From Legionella wadsworthii DSM 21896 = ATCC 33877 (GTDB lineage: Bacteria; Pseudomonadota; Gammaproteobacteria; Legionellales; Legionellaceae), in the NCBI RefSeq assembly GCF_000701265.1, contig NZ_JNIA01000022.1, forward strand, positions 186,001 through 250,000: a stretch of 64,000 bases of DNA, read 5' to 3'. This document shows, piece by piece, positions 37,790-48,487 of this stretch; within the stretch, counting starts at the first letter, position 1, and every line of letters starts with the position of its first letter. The notes beneath the pieces are model-generated. The model was given only the letters and a program-made list of their open reading frames with translations. It did not search any database and had not been told where the DNA came from. A program made the translations under genes and the position numbers.

Positions 37790-37891
37790 GCTTAAGTGTT
37801 GTGATCGCATAGAAAAAGTTGCATTTAATATTTATTAAATCTGAGCGCCTATTTTGTTTCACTTCTTAATGCATATTTTGAGAACGGCAAC

Positions 37892-39613
37892 ATGAGATAT
37901 CACTTTATTTTATTGATGACATTAGCCATTAGCAGTGTATCTTTTTCACAACAATCGAAGGCTTATCATCCTGACTTGGAATCAGTAACCATTTCGTCTA
38001 TCCATAGTGCCATTCAAAATCACCAACTCACATGTTTTGATTTGATCACAACCTATATTGATCGTATTAAAAAATATAACCTAAGCATTCAATCCCATGC
38101 ACCCATCAATGCATGGAGCGAGTTAAATCCATCTGCTTTAGAACAGGCCTACCAATTAGATATTTCCTTTAAAAAAACAGGGAAGCTTTCAGGACAACTT
38201 CACTGTATTCCAATCATTTTGAAAGACAATATTGATTCTTTTGACACAACGACAACCTCAGGATCATATGCGTTACTTGGTAGCCAACCTGTCGACGATG
38301 CTTTTCTAGTAAAAAAATTACGTCATGCCGGAGCCATTATTTTAGGTAAAGGGAGCATGGATGAATTTGCCTGGGGAATGTTTGGAATCAGTAGCCGTAG
38401 TGGACGAATTGGTAATGCTTATGATCCCAGTAAAAATCCTGGAGGGTCTAGCGGCGGGTCAGCAGCTGCAGTAAGTGCCAGTTTTGCTTTAATAGGTATT
38501 GGTACTGATAATAGCGGATCAGTCAGAATTCCAGCGGCATTTCATGGTTTGGTTGGATTGCGCCCAAGTACTGGATTGATTAGTCAACAAGGTATTTTCC
38601 CAATGGGAAATCTGGATGGGTCGGCCGGACCAATTGCACGGACTACAACCGAACTAGCTATTGTTCTGGATGTCCTAGCCAAATCCGATCCCCATGATCC
38701 CAAAACCCTCAATATTCCTAGAGTGAAAACCTATACAAAATTTCTAAATATAAATGGATTAACTCACAAACGCATTGGAATCATACACCATGTCAATGGC
38801 ATTGATACATTCGATAAGATGCCTCCTCGCATTGAAAAAATAATACAAAGTGCAACTAAAGATATGCAAAAAATGGGCGCAACAGTGGTAGATGTGAATC
38901 TGCCACTGTTTAACAATGATCGTCAAAACAATCAAGCAGGAGAAATTCAGGACGTAAATGAGTATCTTGCTTCTTTTCCGTCTACGCGGAAAAATTTTCG
39001 TGATATTTGTGAATCCAATCGCACACGAAATTTTGGGCCAATTAAAGATTGCCTTCACTTTATCAATAACATGCCAGGCAAGAGCAGCAAGCCTTATCAA
39101 AAAGCTCAAGCTATTATTAAAAAAAATAAAATCTATGTTCAAACGGTAATGCAAATAAATAATCTGGATGCGCTACTTATACCCATAACCACACAAGGCT
39201 CCGCTACATATGACGGAATGACTGTAAATACTTGGCGTGCTCCTGTCTCATCCAACTCAGGGCTTCCTTCTATTAATATCAATGTCGGATACAGTGAAAC
39301 CAATATGCCTATTGGAATTGAACTTGTCGGCAAACAATTTCATGAGGGCACATTGATTGAAATTGCTTATGCTTATGAAATGCAAACACCTAAAAAAATT
39401 AATCCAATGATGCCAGAAGTAAATTCAGCTCTATTAAATTTATCCATCCCAGAACTGAATAATTTGTTTACGCTTTTAGGAAAAAATGCTTATGAAGAAG
39501 TGCTGATACATCATCAGGGCTCCACGGACATAGCGAATGATTTAACACCTGAAAGATTCAGAAAAATCACTGCGGACACAATTAAGAAACTGAAAACAAA
39601 TCTAAATCGTTGA
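37892..39613 (+). CDS. Secreted amidase of the amidase-signature family
   Basis: The 573-residue protein has a signal peptide (residues 1-19, LLMTLAISSVSFSQ) and the Ser-cisSer-Lys triad: Lys111 in ILKDNID, the GGSSGGS loop (184-190) and nucleophile Ser210 in TDNSGSVRIPA. The closest family is GatA-like amidases, but export and lack of gatB/gatC exclude a role in tRNA amidation. It probably hydrolyses amides in the periplasm or outside the cell. The substrate is unknown. Confidence 0.88.
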   Translation: MRYHFILLMTLAISSVSFSQQSKAYHPDLESVTISSIHSAIQNHQLTCFDLITTYIDRIKKYNLSIQSHAPINAWSELNPSALEQAYQLDISFKKTGKLSGQLHCIPIILKDNIDSFDTTTTSGSYALLGSQPVDDAFLVKKLRHAGAIILGKGSMDEFAWGMFGISSRSGRIGNAYDPSKNPGGSSGGSAAAVSASFALIGIGTDNSGSVRIPAAFHGLVGLRPSTGLISQQGIFPMGNLDGSAGPIARTTTELAIVLDVLAKSDPHDPKTLNIPRVKTYTKFLNINGLTHKRIGIIHHVNGIDTFDKMPPRIEKIIQSATKDMQKMGATVVDVNLPLFNNDRQNNQAGEIQDVNEYLASFPSTRKNFRDICESNRTRNFGPIKDCLHFINNMPGKSSKPYQKAQAIIKKNKIYVQTVMQINNLDALLIPITTQGSATYDGMTVNTWRAPVSSNSGLPSININVGYSETNMPIGIELVGKQFHEGTLIEIAYAYEMQTPKKINPMMPEVNSALLNLSIPELNNLFTLLGKNAYEEVLIHHQGSTDIANDLTPERFRKITADTIKKLKTNLNR

Positions 39614-39800
39614 TTGATTATTCGGTTTACCAGTCTACAAATGAACAGGCACCCTTCTTATTAAGATTTAGGCTTCACCATGAACTGGAGCAGATCATTT
39701 TTGCATTTTTTTTATAGTAGTTAAATTTTAAACACATGAGGAAGATTTCTTTAAATTCAGTTATACTAATTATCTCATTTTATAACGAAAGGCTAATACT

Positions 39801-40631
39801 ATGCGCACGTTTGTTTCTTTTTTACTAATCGCATTACTAAGTTTTGGGCTGCTAATAAATGAAGCATCTGCCAAACGTTTTGGTGCAGGCAGAAGTTTTG
39901 GCATCCAGCGTTCACACACTTCTCTTTTTTCTCCTAATAAAGTACAAAAATCCAGTGCTTTTGGGCAAAGTTCAAAAAATCCAAGTCGATGGGGCGGATT
40001 GCTTAGTGGCTTATTAATTGGTGGTTTACTAACCAGCTTATTTATGGGTCATGGCCTTGCTAGTGGCCTTATGTCATGGATTGTGGTAGGTGCAATCATT
40101 TTCTTTATTGTAGGTTTTTTCCGCAAAAGGATGCAACCTGGATTTCAATCAGGACAAAACCAGAGAAATTCTTACAATCAAAATCCATTTAATAACTTCA
40201 CTCAATCTTTTAATAGCAGTACAGGCAGTAGCTCAAGTGCGGCTAACAGTGAATATCCAGCAGGCTTTTCCCCTGAAGGTTTTTTGCGTGAAGCCAAAGT
40301 AACATTTAACCGGTTACAGGCAGCATATGACCAAAAAAACCTGGATGACTTAAGTACATTTACCGCTCCAGAAATTTTTGCAGAAATTAAAATGCAATTG
40401 GATGAGCGAGGAAATGCAGAAAATAAAACGGAAGTCATTACTTTGGATGCGGAGTTGTTGGATGTATCCAGACAATCAAATTCCCTCATAGCGAGTGTTC
40501 GCTTTACAGGTTCAATTAAAGAAAATGAGGAACCCATAAGTCAGTTCGATGAGATTTGGCATTTCCGTCAATTCTCAAACAGCGCCCAATGGGTGGTAGG
40601 CGGTATTCAGCAAGAAGTGTTTCAACCATAA
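39801..40631 (+). CDS. Tim44-like domain membrane protein
   Basis: The 276-residue protein has a signal peptide (about 1-24, ending in SAKRFG-type residues), two glycine-rich hydrophobic segments (65-82 and 86-105), a Ser/Asn/Gln-rich linker (115-155) and a C-terminal Tim44 domain (FLREAKVTFNRLQAAYDQKN to the end). This build is common in proteobacterial Tim44-like proteins of unknown role. GAAAGG precedes the ATG by seven bases. Confidence 0.85.
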   Translation: MRTFVSFLLIALLSFGLLINEASAKRFGAGRSFGIQRSHTSLFSPNKVQKSSAFGQSSKNPSRWGGLLSGLLIGGLLTSLFMGHGLASGLMSWIVVGAIIFFIVGFFRKRMQPGFQSGQNQRNSYNQNPFNNFTQSFNSSTGSSSSAANSEYPAGFSPEGFLREAKVTFNRLQAAYDQKNLDDLSTFTAPEIFAEIKMQLDERGNAENKTEVITLDAELLDVSRQSNSLIASVRFTGSIKENEEPISQFDEIWHFRQFSNSAQWVVGGIQQEVFQP

Positions 40632-40656
40632 AAAGAACAAAAATTGAGAAAAGTAT

Positions 40657-40678
40657 GGTTGGGTCTTAGAACCCAACC
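40657..40678. terminator. Bidirectional hairpin between convergent genes
   Basis: GGTTGGGT (40657-40664) pairs perfectly with ACCCAACC (40671-40678) around a six-base loop. It lies between the Tim44-like gene and a facing small gene. The palindrome resembles the widespread GTAGGTTGGGT intergenic repeat type and may be both terminator and dispersed repeat. Confidence 0.55.
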
Positions 40679-40705
40679 TACAAAAGAGACACACCTGATG
40701 CCTCA

Positions 40706-41059
40706 TTAAAATGTAGGATAAAAAGCAGAGCGTGAACGCAGATTATCCAACTCATCCTGCGTGTAATCGAGAACCTCTATGCCTTTTTTAACCAAATCAA
40801 TATTGTCGCGTAATTTTTTTGCTTCACTTTTATTCAATTCAAGAACATCTATTCCTAATTGAATGAGCTCTAAATTGTCCATTAATTGACGCGCCTCTTC
40901 TTCATCAAGTTCAAGCACGTCTATGCCAAGTTCCACTAGCGGCAAATTACTGCTCAATCGAATGCGCTCTCTTTCATTAAAATCACGTATACCGCTTATC
41001 TCTAACTCAGATAATGCATTTTTATCCTGTTTTAATTTTTCGCTAAAAAAGGCTGGCAT
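40706..41059 (-). CDS. Small protein with three 24-residue repeats
   Basis: Residues about 36-107 of this 117-residue protein are three repeats of 24 residues, with the pattern L-x-D-N-(hydrophobic)-x-L-(V/I)-x-x-G-I-(D/E)-V-L-(E/D) followed by an acidic helix. The rest is charged. There is no signal peptide. I do not recognise the family. The helix-turn-helix spacing suggests a small solenoid or protein-binding module. Confidence 0.6.
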   Translation of the reverse strand: MPAFFSEKLKQDKNALSELEISGIRDFNERERIRLSSNLPLVELGIDVLELDEEEARQLMDNLELIQLGIDVLELNKSEAKKLRDNIDLVKKGIEVLDYTQDELDNLRSRSAFYPTF

Positions 41060-41233
41060 GAAAACAATCCTTATTTTTATTATGGTTGGAATACAGCAAA
41101 CCCTATTATATTAACAGAACATCATGAACAAATTAACGATTTAATATGAAGGATTAAAGAGCATCTGAAAAGGTTAAAACCAGGATTTTACCTGATTTCA
41201 TCTGAGGTTGAATAAGAAAAATGGATTGGTAGG

Positions 41234-41259
41234 TTTGCACCGCAGATGCGCGGTGCAAA
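41234..41259. terminator. Perfect 10-pair hairpin downstream of greA
   Basis: TTTGCACCGC (41234-41243) pairs with GCGGTGCAAA (41250-41259) around AGATGC, 28 bases after the greA stop. No U-tract follows on the greA strand, so it may be a processing or REP-like hairpin rather than a classical terminator. Confidence 0.4.
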
Positions 41260-41286
41260 ATAAAAAATTGAAAAACAATAGAAATA

Positions 41287-41763
41287 TTAGATATACGCCA
41301 CATCAATTATTTCATATTCCACCAACCCCCCTGGGGTATTTACTGAAACGCAGTCATCTAATTCCTTGCCAATCAGAGCGCGACCAATGGGGGAACTGTA
41401 AGATATTTTATTTTGTTTGATGTCTGCTTCGTCTTCACCTACTATTTTGTAGGTGACTTTGTTGTCTGTCGCAATATGGCACACAGTCACGGTAGAACCA
41501 AATACTACCTTTCCATTGTTTGGCAATTTGCTGATATCTACAATTTGCGCATGAGACAATTTCGCTTCAAGCTCTTGGATACGCCCCTCATTAAAACTTT
41601 GCTGTTCTCGAGCTGCATGATATTCAGCATTTTCTTTCAAGTCACCATGAGCCCGTGCTGTAGCAATTGCTTCAACAATACGGGGCCTATCAACAAATTT
41701 TAAACGATGTAATTCTGACTTCAGTGCTTCAGCACCGTGTACTGTCATAGGGTGTTTGCTCAT
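41287..41763 (-). CDS. greA: Transcription elongation factor GreA
   Basis: The 158-residue protein has the GreA coiled-coil ([13 protein letters not shown] through [16 protein letters not shown], with acidic tip residues around [11 protein letters not shown]) and the FKBP-like C-terminal domain ending YEIIDVAYI. It stimulates transcript cleavage in backtracked RNA polymerase. It lies downstream of carB on the same strand, the usual carB-greA order. Confidence 0.96.
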   Translation of the reverse strand: MSKHPMTVHGAEALKSELHRLKFVDRPRIVEAIATARAHGDLKENAEYHAAREQQSFNEGRIQELEAKLSHAQIVDISKLPNNGKVVFGSTVTVCHIATDNKVTYKIVGEDEADIKQNKISYSSPIGRALIGKELDDCVSVNTPGGLVEYEIIDVAYI

Positions 41764-41938
41764 ATCTACCTCAAAAAATAATTCCCTGGTAATTTCTTAC
41801 TACGCTATTTTCAAAGAGAAAATAAGTTTTTATTAAACCATCTGTAGTCTGGATTAAACGAAGCGCTACCTCGGAGTATTGCATGCGTCCACTGCCCCTA
41901 GGTCTTCACCAAGATTAACCCCGAGCTACAAATTTTTA

Positions 41939-44900
41939 TTAATGTAAATCCTGCAGTCGGGTTACAGTCTCTCGATCCTCATATTTCATAGCCAAGCAAG
42001 CCGCTTCTGCGCCTGACAAAGTGGTAGTATAACTAACCTTGTGCTGTAATGCATTGCGCCTGATTGCAAAGGAATCAGCAATTGCCTGCTTCCCCTCAGT
42101 GGTATTTACAATAAAATCTATTTCATTATTTTTAATAAAATCTAAAACGTGAGGCCGGCCCTCGTTAACCTTGAACACTCTGCGGCAATCGACTCCAGCG
42201 GCTTGCAAAGCCAAAGCAGTCCCCCGGGTTGCAATAATTTCAAATCCCAGCTCAATTAATCTCTTGGCAATTTCGCCAACCCGTGTCTTATCTGCATCAC
42301 GAACAGAAACAAAAGCACGTCGCCGTTTGGATATATTGCTCCCTGCCCCTATCTGGGCTTTAGCATAAGCCTGTCCAAAACGTCTGGCAATCCCCATAAC
42401 TTCCCCTGTAGATTTCATCTCTGGACCAAGTATGGAATCGACGCCTGAAAATTTGATAAAAGGAAATACAGGAAGCTTAATTGAATAAAAGGAGGGCATG
42501 TGGTGATTTTGGCTTAAACCCTGCTCCTTAAGACTTATTCCCAACTTGCAATTGGCTGCTATTTTAGCTAAAGGTAATCCAGTCGCTTTAGAAACGAAGG
42601 GAACTGTCCTTGACGCACGTGGATTAACTTCCAGAACATAAATATCATCAGCCTGAATCGCAAATTGAGCGTTTATCAAACCAACTACCCCTAGGTTCAA
42701 TGCCATTTGACGCATTTGCTCCATTAAATCCTGTTGGACTACCACACTTAAACTAAATGGAGGTAAGGTACAAGCCGAATCTCCTGAGTGAATTCCAGCC
42801 TGTTCAATGTGTTCCATTACGGCACCAATCAAAACTTCCTGGCCGTCACAAACTGCATCGATATCCACTTCAATTGCATCATTGAGGAATTTATCCAGCA
42901 ATACAGGTGAATCGTTAGATACAGCTACTGCATGGGATAAATAATGACGCAAGTCTTCTTCTTGATAGACTACTTCCATAGCTCGGCCACCAAGAACATA
43001 AGAAGGTCTGACAACCAGGGGATAACCAATTTTATTGGCTAAGGCAATTGCTTCCGACTCACTGCGCACCGTTCCATTATCGGGTTGGTGTAATTTCAAC
43101 TCCGTCACTAATTTTTGGAAACGATCCCTGTCTTCAGCTCTATCGATCGCATCTGGAGAAGTACCAATAATTTTCACTCCATTTGCTTCCAGAGCACGAG
43201 CGAGTTTCAAAGGAGTTTGTCCACCATAATGAACAATTACCCCATCTGGTTTTTCTACGTCAGCAATTCCTAAAACATCTTCTAGCGTCAGTGGCTCAAA
43301 ATACAATCGATCAGAGGTATCAAAATCCGTAGATACCGTCTCAGGATTACAATTAACCATGATGGTCTGGCAACCTGCATCCCGAAGCGCCATTGCTGCA
43401 TGCACACAACAGTAATCAAATTCGATTCCCTGGCCAATTCGGTTTGGACCTCCTCCGAGAATCATAATTTTTTTCTTACCAAATTCAGGCCTTGATTCGC
43501 AACTGGTTTCATAGCATGAATACATATATGCCGTATCACTGGGGAATTCGCCGGCACAAGAATCAATGCGTTTATAAACAGGAACGACCCCTAACTCCTT
43601 ACGGCGTCGGCGTACTTGTTCTTCATGACAAGACCACAATTTCGCCAAATAAGCATCAGCAAACCCCCGACGCTTCAGTAAGCGCAACATGACTGCGTCC
43701 ATTTGAGCCAGAGTTTTATCTGACACGGATCGTTCCAGTGCAATCAATTCTTTGATTTGAGCCAAAAACCAGGGATCAATACGGCTTTCTTGATGAATTT
43801 CCTCTAATGACATATTGTTTCTAAATGCGTCTGCCACATACCAAAGCCTATCCGGTGTAGGTTCTCGTAAATGTCCTCTTAAGCGTGCCAAATCCCCTTT
43901 TTTGAATAGTGGATGCAAACCACAACGTCCTATCTCCAAACCACGAATTGCTTTTTGTAAGGATTCCTGAAAATTAGAGCCAATGGCCATGACCTCACCC
44001 ACAGATTTCATTTGGGTTGTGAGTGTACTGGGGGTTTGGGGGAATTTATCAAAGTTAAACCGTGGTATTTTTGTCACGACATAATCAATACTAGGCTCAA
44101 ATGAAGCCGGAGTTTTACCCCCTGTAATTTCATTCTTTAGCTCATCAAGTGTGTAACCTACAGCCAATTTTGCAGCTACCTTTGCAATGGGAAATCCTGT
44201 TGCCTTGGAGGCTAAAGCAGAACTTCGCGATACCCTGGGATTCATTTCCACTACAAGCATTCGGCCATCTTCCGGGTTAATGGCGAACTGCACATTAGAG
44301 CCTCCAGTGTCTACGCCCACAGCTCTTAATACTTTAATGGCTGCATCTCGCATGCGTTGATATTCTTTATCGGTGAGTGTTTGGGCGGGAGCTACGGTAA
44401 TGGAGTCACCTGTATGGACCCCCATGGGATCAAAGTTTTCAATGGTACAAACAATAATGCAATTGTCATTTTTGTCGCGAACCACTTCCATTTCGAATTC
44501 TTTCCATCCGAGTACCGATTCATCAATCAATAACTCATGAGTAGGAGACAATTCCAATCCCCGCATACAAATTTCTTCGAATTCTTCACGGTTATAAGCA
44601 ATACCGCCTCCGCTGCCGCCCATAGTAAATGAGGGGCGAATAATGGCTGGATAACCTAATTGCGCTTGTACCTGAATTGCTTCTTCCATACTGTGGGCAA
44701 TTGCTGAACGCGGCATATCCAAACCAATTTTAATCATCAATTGACGAAATTTTTCTCTATCCTCAGCTCGGTCAATGGCTTCACGAGTAGCCCCGATCAT
44801 TTCAACGTTGTATTTTGCCAAAACTCCTTCACGCACCAAGTCTAAAGCGCAGTTTAGAGCCGTTTGCCCGCCCATAGTCGGCAAAAGGGCATCTGGACGT

Positions 44901-45142
44901 TCAATTTCAATAATACGTGAGACCTCTTTCCAGGAAACCGGTTCAACATAAGTTGCATCGGCAAGTTCCGGATCAGTCATTATTGTTGCGGGATTCGAGT
45001 TAACTAGGATGACTCGATACCCTTCCTCTTTGAGGGCGCGTACCGCTTGAGTACCAGAGTAATCGAATTCACAAGCCTGCCCTATAACAATAGGACCTGC
45101 CCCAAGGATGAGGATGGATTTAATATCGGTTCGTTTTGGCAT
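41939..45142 (-). CDS. carB: Carbamoyl-phosphate synthase large subunit
   Basis: The 1067-residue protein contains two homologous ATP-grasp halves (residues 1-400 and about 553-935), an oligomerisation domain between them, and a C-terminal MGS-like regulatory domain. Markers include [44 protein letters not shown] and [13 protein letters not shown]. It makes carbamoyl phosphate for pyrimidine and arginine synthesis. The small subunit gene carA, commonly adjacent, is not in this window: upstream lie unrelated genes. carB and greA are separated by about 175 bases. Confidence 0.97.
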   Translation of the reverse strand: MPKRTDIKSILILGAGPIVIGQACEFDYSGTQAVRALKEEGYRVILVNSNPATIMTDPELADATYVEPVSWKEVSRIIEIERPDALLPTMGGQTALNCALDLVREGVLAKYNVEMIGATREAIDRAEDREKFRQLMIKIGLDMPRSAIAHSMEEAIQVQAQLGYPAIIRPSFTMGGSGGGIAYNREEFEEICMRGLELSPTHELLIDESVLGWKEFEMEVVRDKNDNCIIVCTIENFDPMGVHTGDSITVAPAQTLTDKEYQRMRDAAIKVLRAVGVDTGGSNVQFAINPEDGRMLVVEMNPRVSRSSALASKATGFPIAKVAAKLAVGYTLDELKNEITGGKTPASFEPSIDYVVTKIPRFNFDKFPQTPSTLTTQMKSVGEVMAIGSNFQESLQKAIRGLEIGRCGLHPLFKKGDLARLRGHLREPTPDRLWYVADAFRNNMSLEEIHQESRIDPWFLAQIKELIALERSVSDKTLAQMDAVMLRLLKRRGFADAYLAKLWSCHEEQVRRRRKELGVVPVYKRIDSCAGEFPSDTAYMYSCYETSCESRPEFGKKKIMILGGGPNRIGQGIEFDYCCVHAAMALRDAGCQTIMVNCNPETVSTDFDTSDRLYFEPLTLEDVLGIADVEKPDGVIVHYGGQTPLKLARALEANGVKIIGTSPDAIDRAEDRDRFQKLVTELKLHQPDNGTVRSESEAIALANKIGYPLVVRPSYVLGGRAMEVVYQEEDLRHYLSHAVAVSNDSPVLLDKFLNDAIEVDIDAVCDGQEVLIGAVMEHIEQAGIHSGDSACTLPPFSLSVVVQQDLMEQMRQMALNLGVVGLINAQFAIQADDIYVLEVNPRASRTVPFVSKATGLPLAKIAANCKLGISLKEQGLSQNHHMPSFYSIKLPVFPFIKFSGVDSILGPEMKSTGEVMGIARRFGQAYAKAQIGAGSNISKRRRAFVSVRDADKTRVGEIAKRLIELGFEIIATRGTALALQAAGVDCRRVFKVNEGRPHVLDFIKNNEIDFIVNTTEGKQAIADSFAIRRNALQHKVSYTTTLSGAEAACLAMKYEDRETVTRLQDLH

Positions 45143-45214
45143 ATTAACAACAAAAAAGAATAAAATGATATATTTTACCTAATTTTGCTTAAAGTTTATA
45201 CCCTTAACGACTAA

Positions 45215-45487
45215 TTAACTGTATTGACGGGCTAAAATAATTTGTAATCCAGCTTCAGTTAAAGATAAATACTTATAATTGGGATCGGCTGTAGTTCTTT
45301 CCAACCATTCATTCGCAATGCAAACATCCGTTAATCTTTGCACTTGCTCCACAGATACCGATTGATTAAATTTATGAGAAAGTATGGCTGCAGCTTCTTC
45401 TTCCATATTCAAATAGACTTGATCTCGAGTTGCACCCCGGTTTTTCATCTCATCATAAAATAATTGTAAAATATCAAGTTCATTCAT
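45215..45487 (-). CDS. Small hypothetical protein, winged-helix-like
   Basis: The 90-residue protein shows a pattern of helices followed by YLSLTEAGLQI, a common end of winged helix domains. LTDVCIANEWLERT could be the recognition region. There is no further evidence of DNA binding. It lies 70 bases upstream of carB on the same strand and may be transcribed with it. GGACC occurs before the start. Confidence 0.5.
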   Translation of the reverse strand: MNELDILQLFYDEMKNRGATRDQVYLNMEEEAAAILSHKFNQSVSVEQVQRLTDVCIANEWLERTTADPNYKYLSLTEAGLQIILARQYS

Positions 45488-45571
45488 AATGAATAGGTCC
45501 CTTAATTATCTCGGTGGATACACTTAGTATAAACATAAATGCATCCGCAAATAAAATTAAAGTAAAAAAAC

Positions 45572-46759
45572 TTACGGGGAAGAGTTTAAAAGAGAGCGCC
45601 CATCCTCAAGCGTCATAGCAGTGGAATCTAAAGTTGCTTCTTTTATACTAAAAAAGGAGAAAGGGTTAGAACCCAAACCTAAATTGGATCTTTGTTGGGT
45701 AGTCAATATAGGGAGTAAATGTTTGATTAAAATATTTATTCGCTCTGCTGCCTCATCTAATTCTTGAGAAGAACAATTATCTTGCGTCAATTCATACCAG
45801 ATGTATCGTGTTTCTTTTGTATCATAAGGCTCTGGATGTTTCAGAAGATCTTTATTAAGCGGATGTTTCGGATTGGTCTTTAACCATTGCAATAAGCTCT
45901 GTTTGTCCGTCACATAGCTGTTTGCCGGGACATTATGCCACTTCTCTCCTTGCTTATATTGTTTGACCAGTAGAATAGGTGTTTCCACCTCATTATAGGC
46001 AATCATTTCATCGGTAATACGGGTTTTATCCTTATCTCTTAAAGCAGAACGTACCTCTTCAAGTTTTTTCCACAACTCTTTATATTGTGAAAATACAATT
46101 TGTAAATCCTCAAGCTGACTCTTTACTCTTGAAGATAAAGATTCTTTGGACTGGGCCAGTTCTGCTATGATTTTGTTAATGGTTTCAATTTGCTTATCGC
46201 TGAATAATGGAGCGGTTTTCGGACCCCTGCTTTCTAAATCGGGAACCTCTAGGTCCTCATGGACTACTACAACATCTTGCAGCTCTCCCCTAACTCGCTG
46301 AAATCCATCAAAATCAACATCATTGATTAATTCATTTGGATTGACGCCAGCTTCAAAAGCCCTCATATAGACATCGATGTCCTGAATTACGCTATGTTGC
46401 GATGCAAGAGCTTGTCGAAAGCCATCCATACCATCAAAAAATCCGTTTTTTATCCCATAAAACATGGATTTAAACCCATTAATTACAGTGTCATAAGCCA
46501 GATAAGCTACTGCAGTGACTATAGCACTTGCAGCAATTGCGCCAAAAAGAGGAAATATAAAAAAAGTATTTATTAAAATATTTTTTGGCTTGGAAATGCC
46601 CATGTCATTAAAAACTGATGCCAGGATTATGGGTAAACCAAAAGTTGCAACAACCCCTAAAAGAATTGCAAGGAGCGCATAAAGTGCATTAAATGCCAGA
46701 ATGCGGAGAGGGAGTACCGTAACACCCAAAAAAATGGCCAAAAGACGCTCTAAGATATA
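45572..46759 (-). CDS. Membrane-anchored protein with cytosolic coiled-coil, candidate effector
   Basis: From ATG 46759 the product has 395 residues: two long hydrophobic blocks near the N-terminus (about 4-50 and 58-90), a phenylalanine-rich FKSMFYGIKNGFFDGMDG, then a charged region with a coiled-coil around 190-240 (IAELAQSKESLSSRVKSQLEDL). A TTG at 46804 in frame could start 15 codons earlier. The hydrophobic hairpin plus coiled-coil layout recalls Legionella effectors that insert in host membranes, but no family is recognised and a role in the bacterium is equally possible. Confidence 0.6.
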   Translation of the reverse strand, partial: YILERLLAIFLGVTVLPLRILAFNALYALLAILLGVVATFGLPIILASVFNDMGISKPKNILINTFFIFPLFGAIAASAIVTAVAYLAYDTVINGFKSMFYGIKNGFFDGMDGFRQALASQHSVIQDIDVYMRAFEAGVNPNELINDVDFDGFQRVRGELQDVVVVHEDLEVPDLESRGPKTAPLFSDKQIETINKIIAELAQSKESLSSRVKSQLEDLQIVFSQYKELWKKLEEVRSALRDKDKTRITDEMIAYNEVETPILLVKQYKQGEKWHNVPANSYVTDKQSLLQWLKTNPKHPLNKDLLKHPEPYDTKETRYIWYELTQDNCSSQELDEAAERINILIKHLLPILTTQQRSNLGLGSNPFSFFSIKEATLDSTAMTLEDGRSLLNSSP

Positions 46760-46892
46760 CATAAAAAAAATAGGATAATAAATATGTGATGTATTGTAAG
46801 GCAAAAATACAATAAGTCACAAGGATATACTTTGATTCCAATAGGGCGAAATGATACTCTTGAATTGTTTCAGTTTAACAAGTCGATCCAAG

Positions 46893-48068
46893 ATGGAAGT
46901 AGTTGATGTTATCATAATTGGGGCAGGTGCTGCTGGCCTCATGTGCGCCATTGAAGCAGGCAAACGGTATAGAAAAGTAGTTGTGCTAGATCATGCCAAT
47001 AAAGCTGGAAAGAAAATATTAATGTCAGGAGGCGGACGTTGTAATTTTACCAATTACTATGTGGAACCCGATAAATATAAATCTCATAACCCTCACTTTT
47101 TAAAATCTGCTTTAACTCGCTATACTCAATGGGATTTTATTGAACTGGTTAAAAAACATAAAATTCCCTACCATGAAAAAACTCTGGGCCAATTGTTTTG
47201 TAATAATAAATCTAAAGATATAGTCGATTTGCTTCTTAAAGAATGTGATGATGCTGGAGCAATAATACAGCTCAATACCAGCGTAGAAAAAATTCAAAAA
47301 TCTCATCATTTCAAAGTCCACACGTCAAAAGGTACCTTCCATAGCGAGTCTCTGGTAATTGCCTCTGGAGGTTTATCTATCCCTACCATGGGAGCCAGCC
47401 CTTTTGCCTATAAGGTTGCTGAGCAATTTGGGATAAGAGTATGGCCTACGCGAGCAGGATTAGTCCCCCTAACTCTTGATGTACAGGAAAAAGAAAAAAT
47501 TGCCCTGCTTTCTGGAATTGGTGTGGATAGTCTTGTTCAAAATGAACGAATTGCTTTTCGAGAAAATACCTTGTTTACTCATCGAGGTTTAAGTGGACCT
47601 GCAATTTTACAGATCTCTTCCTATTGGCATGCTGGAGAAACCATCTGCATTAATTTATTGCCCGAAATAAATCTTGCAGAATCTCTCAAAAGGAGTCGGA
47701 CAGAAAAGCCGCAGAAACAGTTAATTTCAATTTTATCCATGCACTTACCCAAAAGGGTTAGTGAATTGTTCGTCTCACCCGAACTTGCAGAAAAGAAGCT
47801 TGCTGATCTTTCTAATCGCGAGATTGAATCGATAGCAACTGCAATCAACGCCTGGATTGTGAAACCTAATGGAACTGAAGGATACCGTACTGCGGAAGTC
47901 ACGATGGGTGGAGTGGATTGTCATGCGATTTCTTCGAAAACAATGGAAGCAAATGACATTCCTGGACTTTACTTCATTGGAGAAGCGATGGATGTAACAG
48001 GTTGGTTAGGAGGGTATAATTTTCAATGGGCGTGGTCTTCAGGATGGGCTGCAGGACAGGTAGTCTGA
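46893..48068 (+). CDS. HI0933/YhiN-family flavoprotein
   Basis: The protein of 391 residues has a Rossmann FAD motif VIIIGAGAAGLMCAIEAG, the family signature GKKILMSGGGRCNFTN, and a C-terminal VTGWLGGYNFQWAWSSGWAAG. The frame is open to 46851; I prefer the ATG at 46893 because the FAD strand begins a few residues later as in homologues. The family is annotated as NAD(P)/FAD-dependent oxidoreductases with no settled substrate. Confidence 0.9.
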   Translation: MEVVDVIIIGAGAAGLMCAIEAGKRYRKVVVLDHANKAGKKILMSGGGRCNFTNYYVEPDKYKSHNPHFLKSALTRYTQWDFIELVKKHKIPYHEKTLGQLFCNNKSKDIVDLLLKECDDAGAIIQLNTSVEKIQKSHHFKVHTSKGTFHSESLVIASGGLSIPTMGASPFAYKVAEQFGIRVWPTRAGLVPLTLDVQEKEKIALLSGIGVDSLVQNERIAFRENTLFTHRGLSGPAILQISSYWHAGETICINLLPEINLAESLKRSRTEKPQKQLISILSMHLPKRVSELFVSPELAEKKLADLSNREIESIATAINAWIVKPNGTEGYRTAEVTMGGVDCHAISSKTMEANDIPGLYFIGEAMDVTGWLGGYNFQWAWSSGWAAGQVV

Positions 48069-48089
48069 TCCATGGAAGAAATTATTTAA

Positions 48090-48404
48090 TTATAGAAAGA
48101 AATATACAACTACTGCGATGGCGACACATAAAAGAAGATAGATGAATTTACCTAAGTGCCTCTCTTTTAAAAGGTTTCTCGCTTTTTCCAAGCAATCGAT
48201 CAGTTCAATGATAAAGGAATTGCAAAACCATAAATAAACAGGACGCTGCCAAAACGGTTTATCTAAAAATCCGCCCAGGACAAATAATTGCTTTTTACAC
48301 AAACTACAGTAATAAGTTGCTTGATCTGTTGTCACCAACCTTTTTTCCCAACACACAGTGGGTTCCATACGTTGTCTACAAAATTTACATTGAATTGTTA
48401 TCAT
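48090..48404 (-). CDS. Small zinc-ribbon-like membrane protein
   Basis: The 104-residue protein has Cys6-X2-Cys9 and Cys33-X2-Cys36, consistent with a zinc ribbon, and a C-terminal membrane segment (about 85-103, FIYLLLCVAIAVVVYFF). I do not recognise the family. It lies downstream of the lptF-lptG pair on the same strand. Confidence 0.6.
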   Translation of the reverse strand: MITIQCKFCRQRMEPTVCWEKRLVTTDQATYYCSLCKKQLFVLGGFLDKPFWQRPVYLWFCNSFIIELIDCLEKARNLLKERHLGKFIYLLLCVAIAVVVYFFL

Positions 48405-48487
48405 TTGTTTTAATTAATGACCATGTGCTCACCATTTTACCACATTCATCCTATAATTTATCATTTTGTCAAATAAAGCTTGAAGAA

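Noticed and set aside
41818-41938. Possible structured element between carB and greA (GCTCGGGG and CTCCGAGGTAGC)
   Set aside because: The pairing is broken and short, and I could not build a convincing stem.
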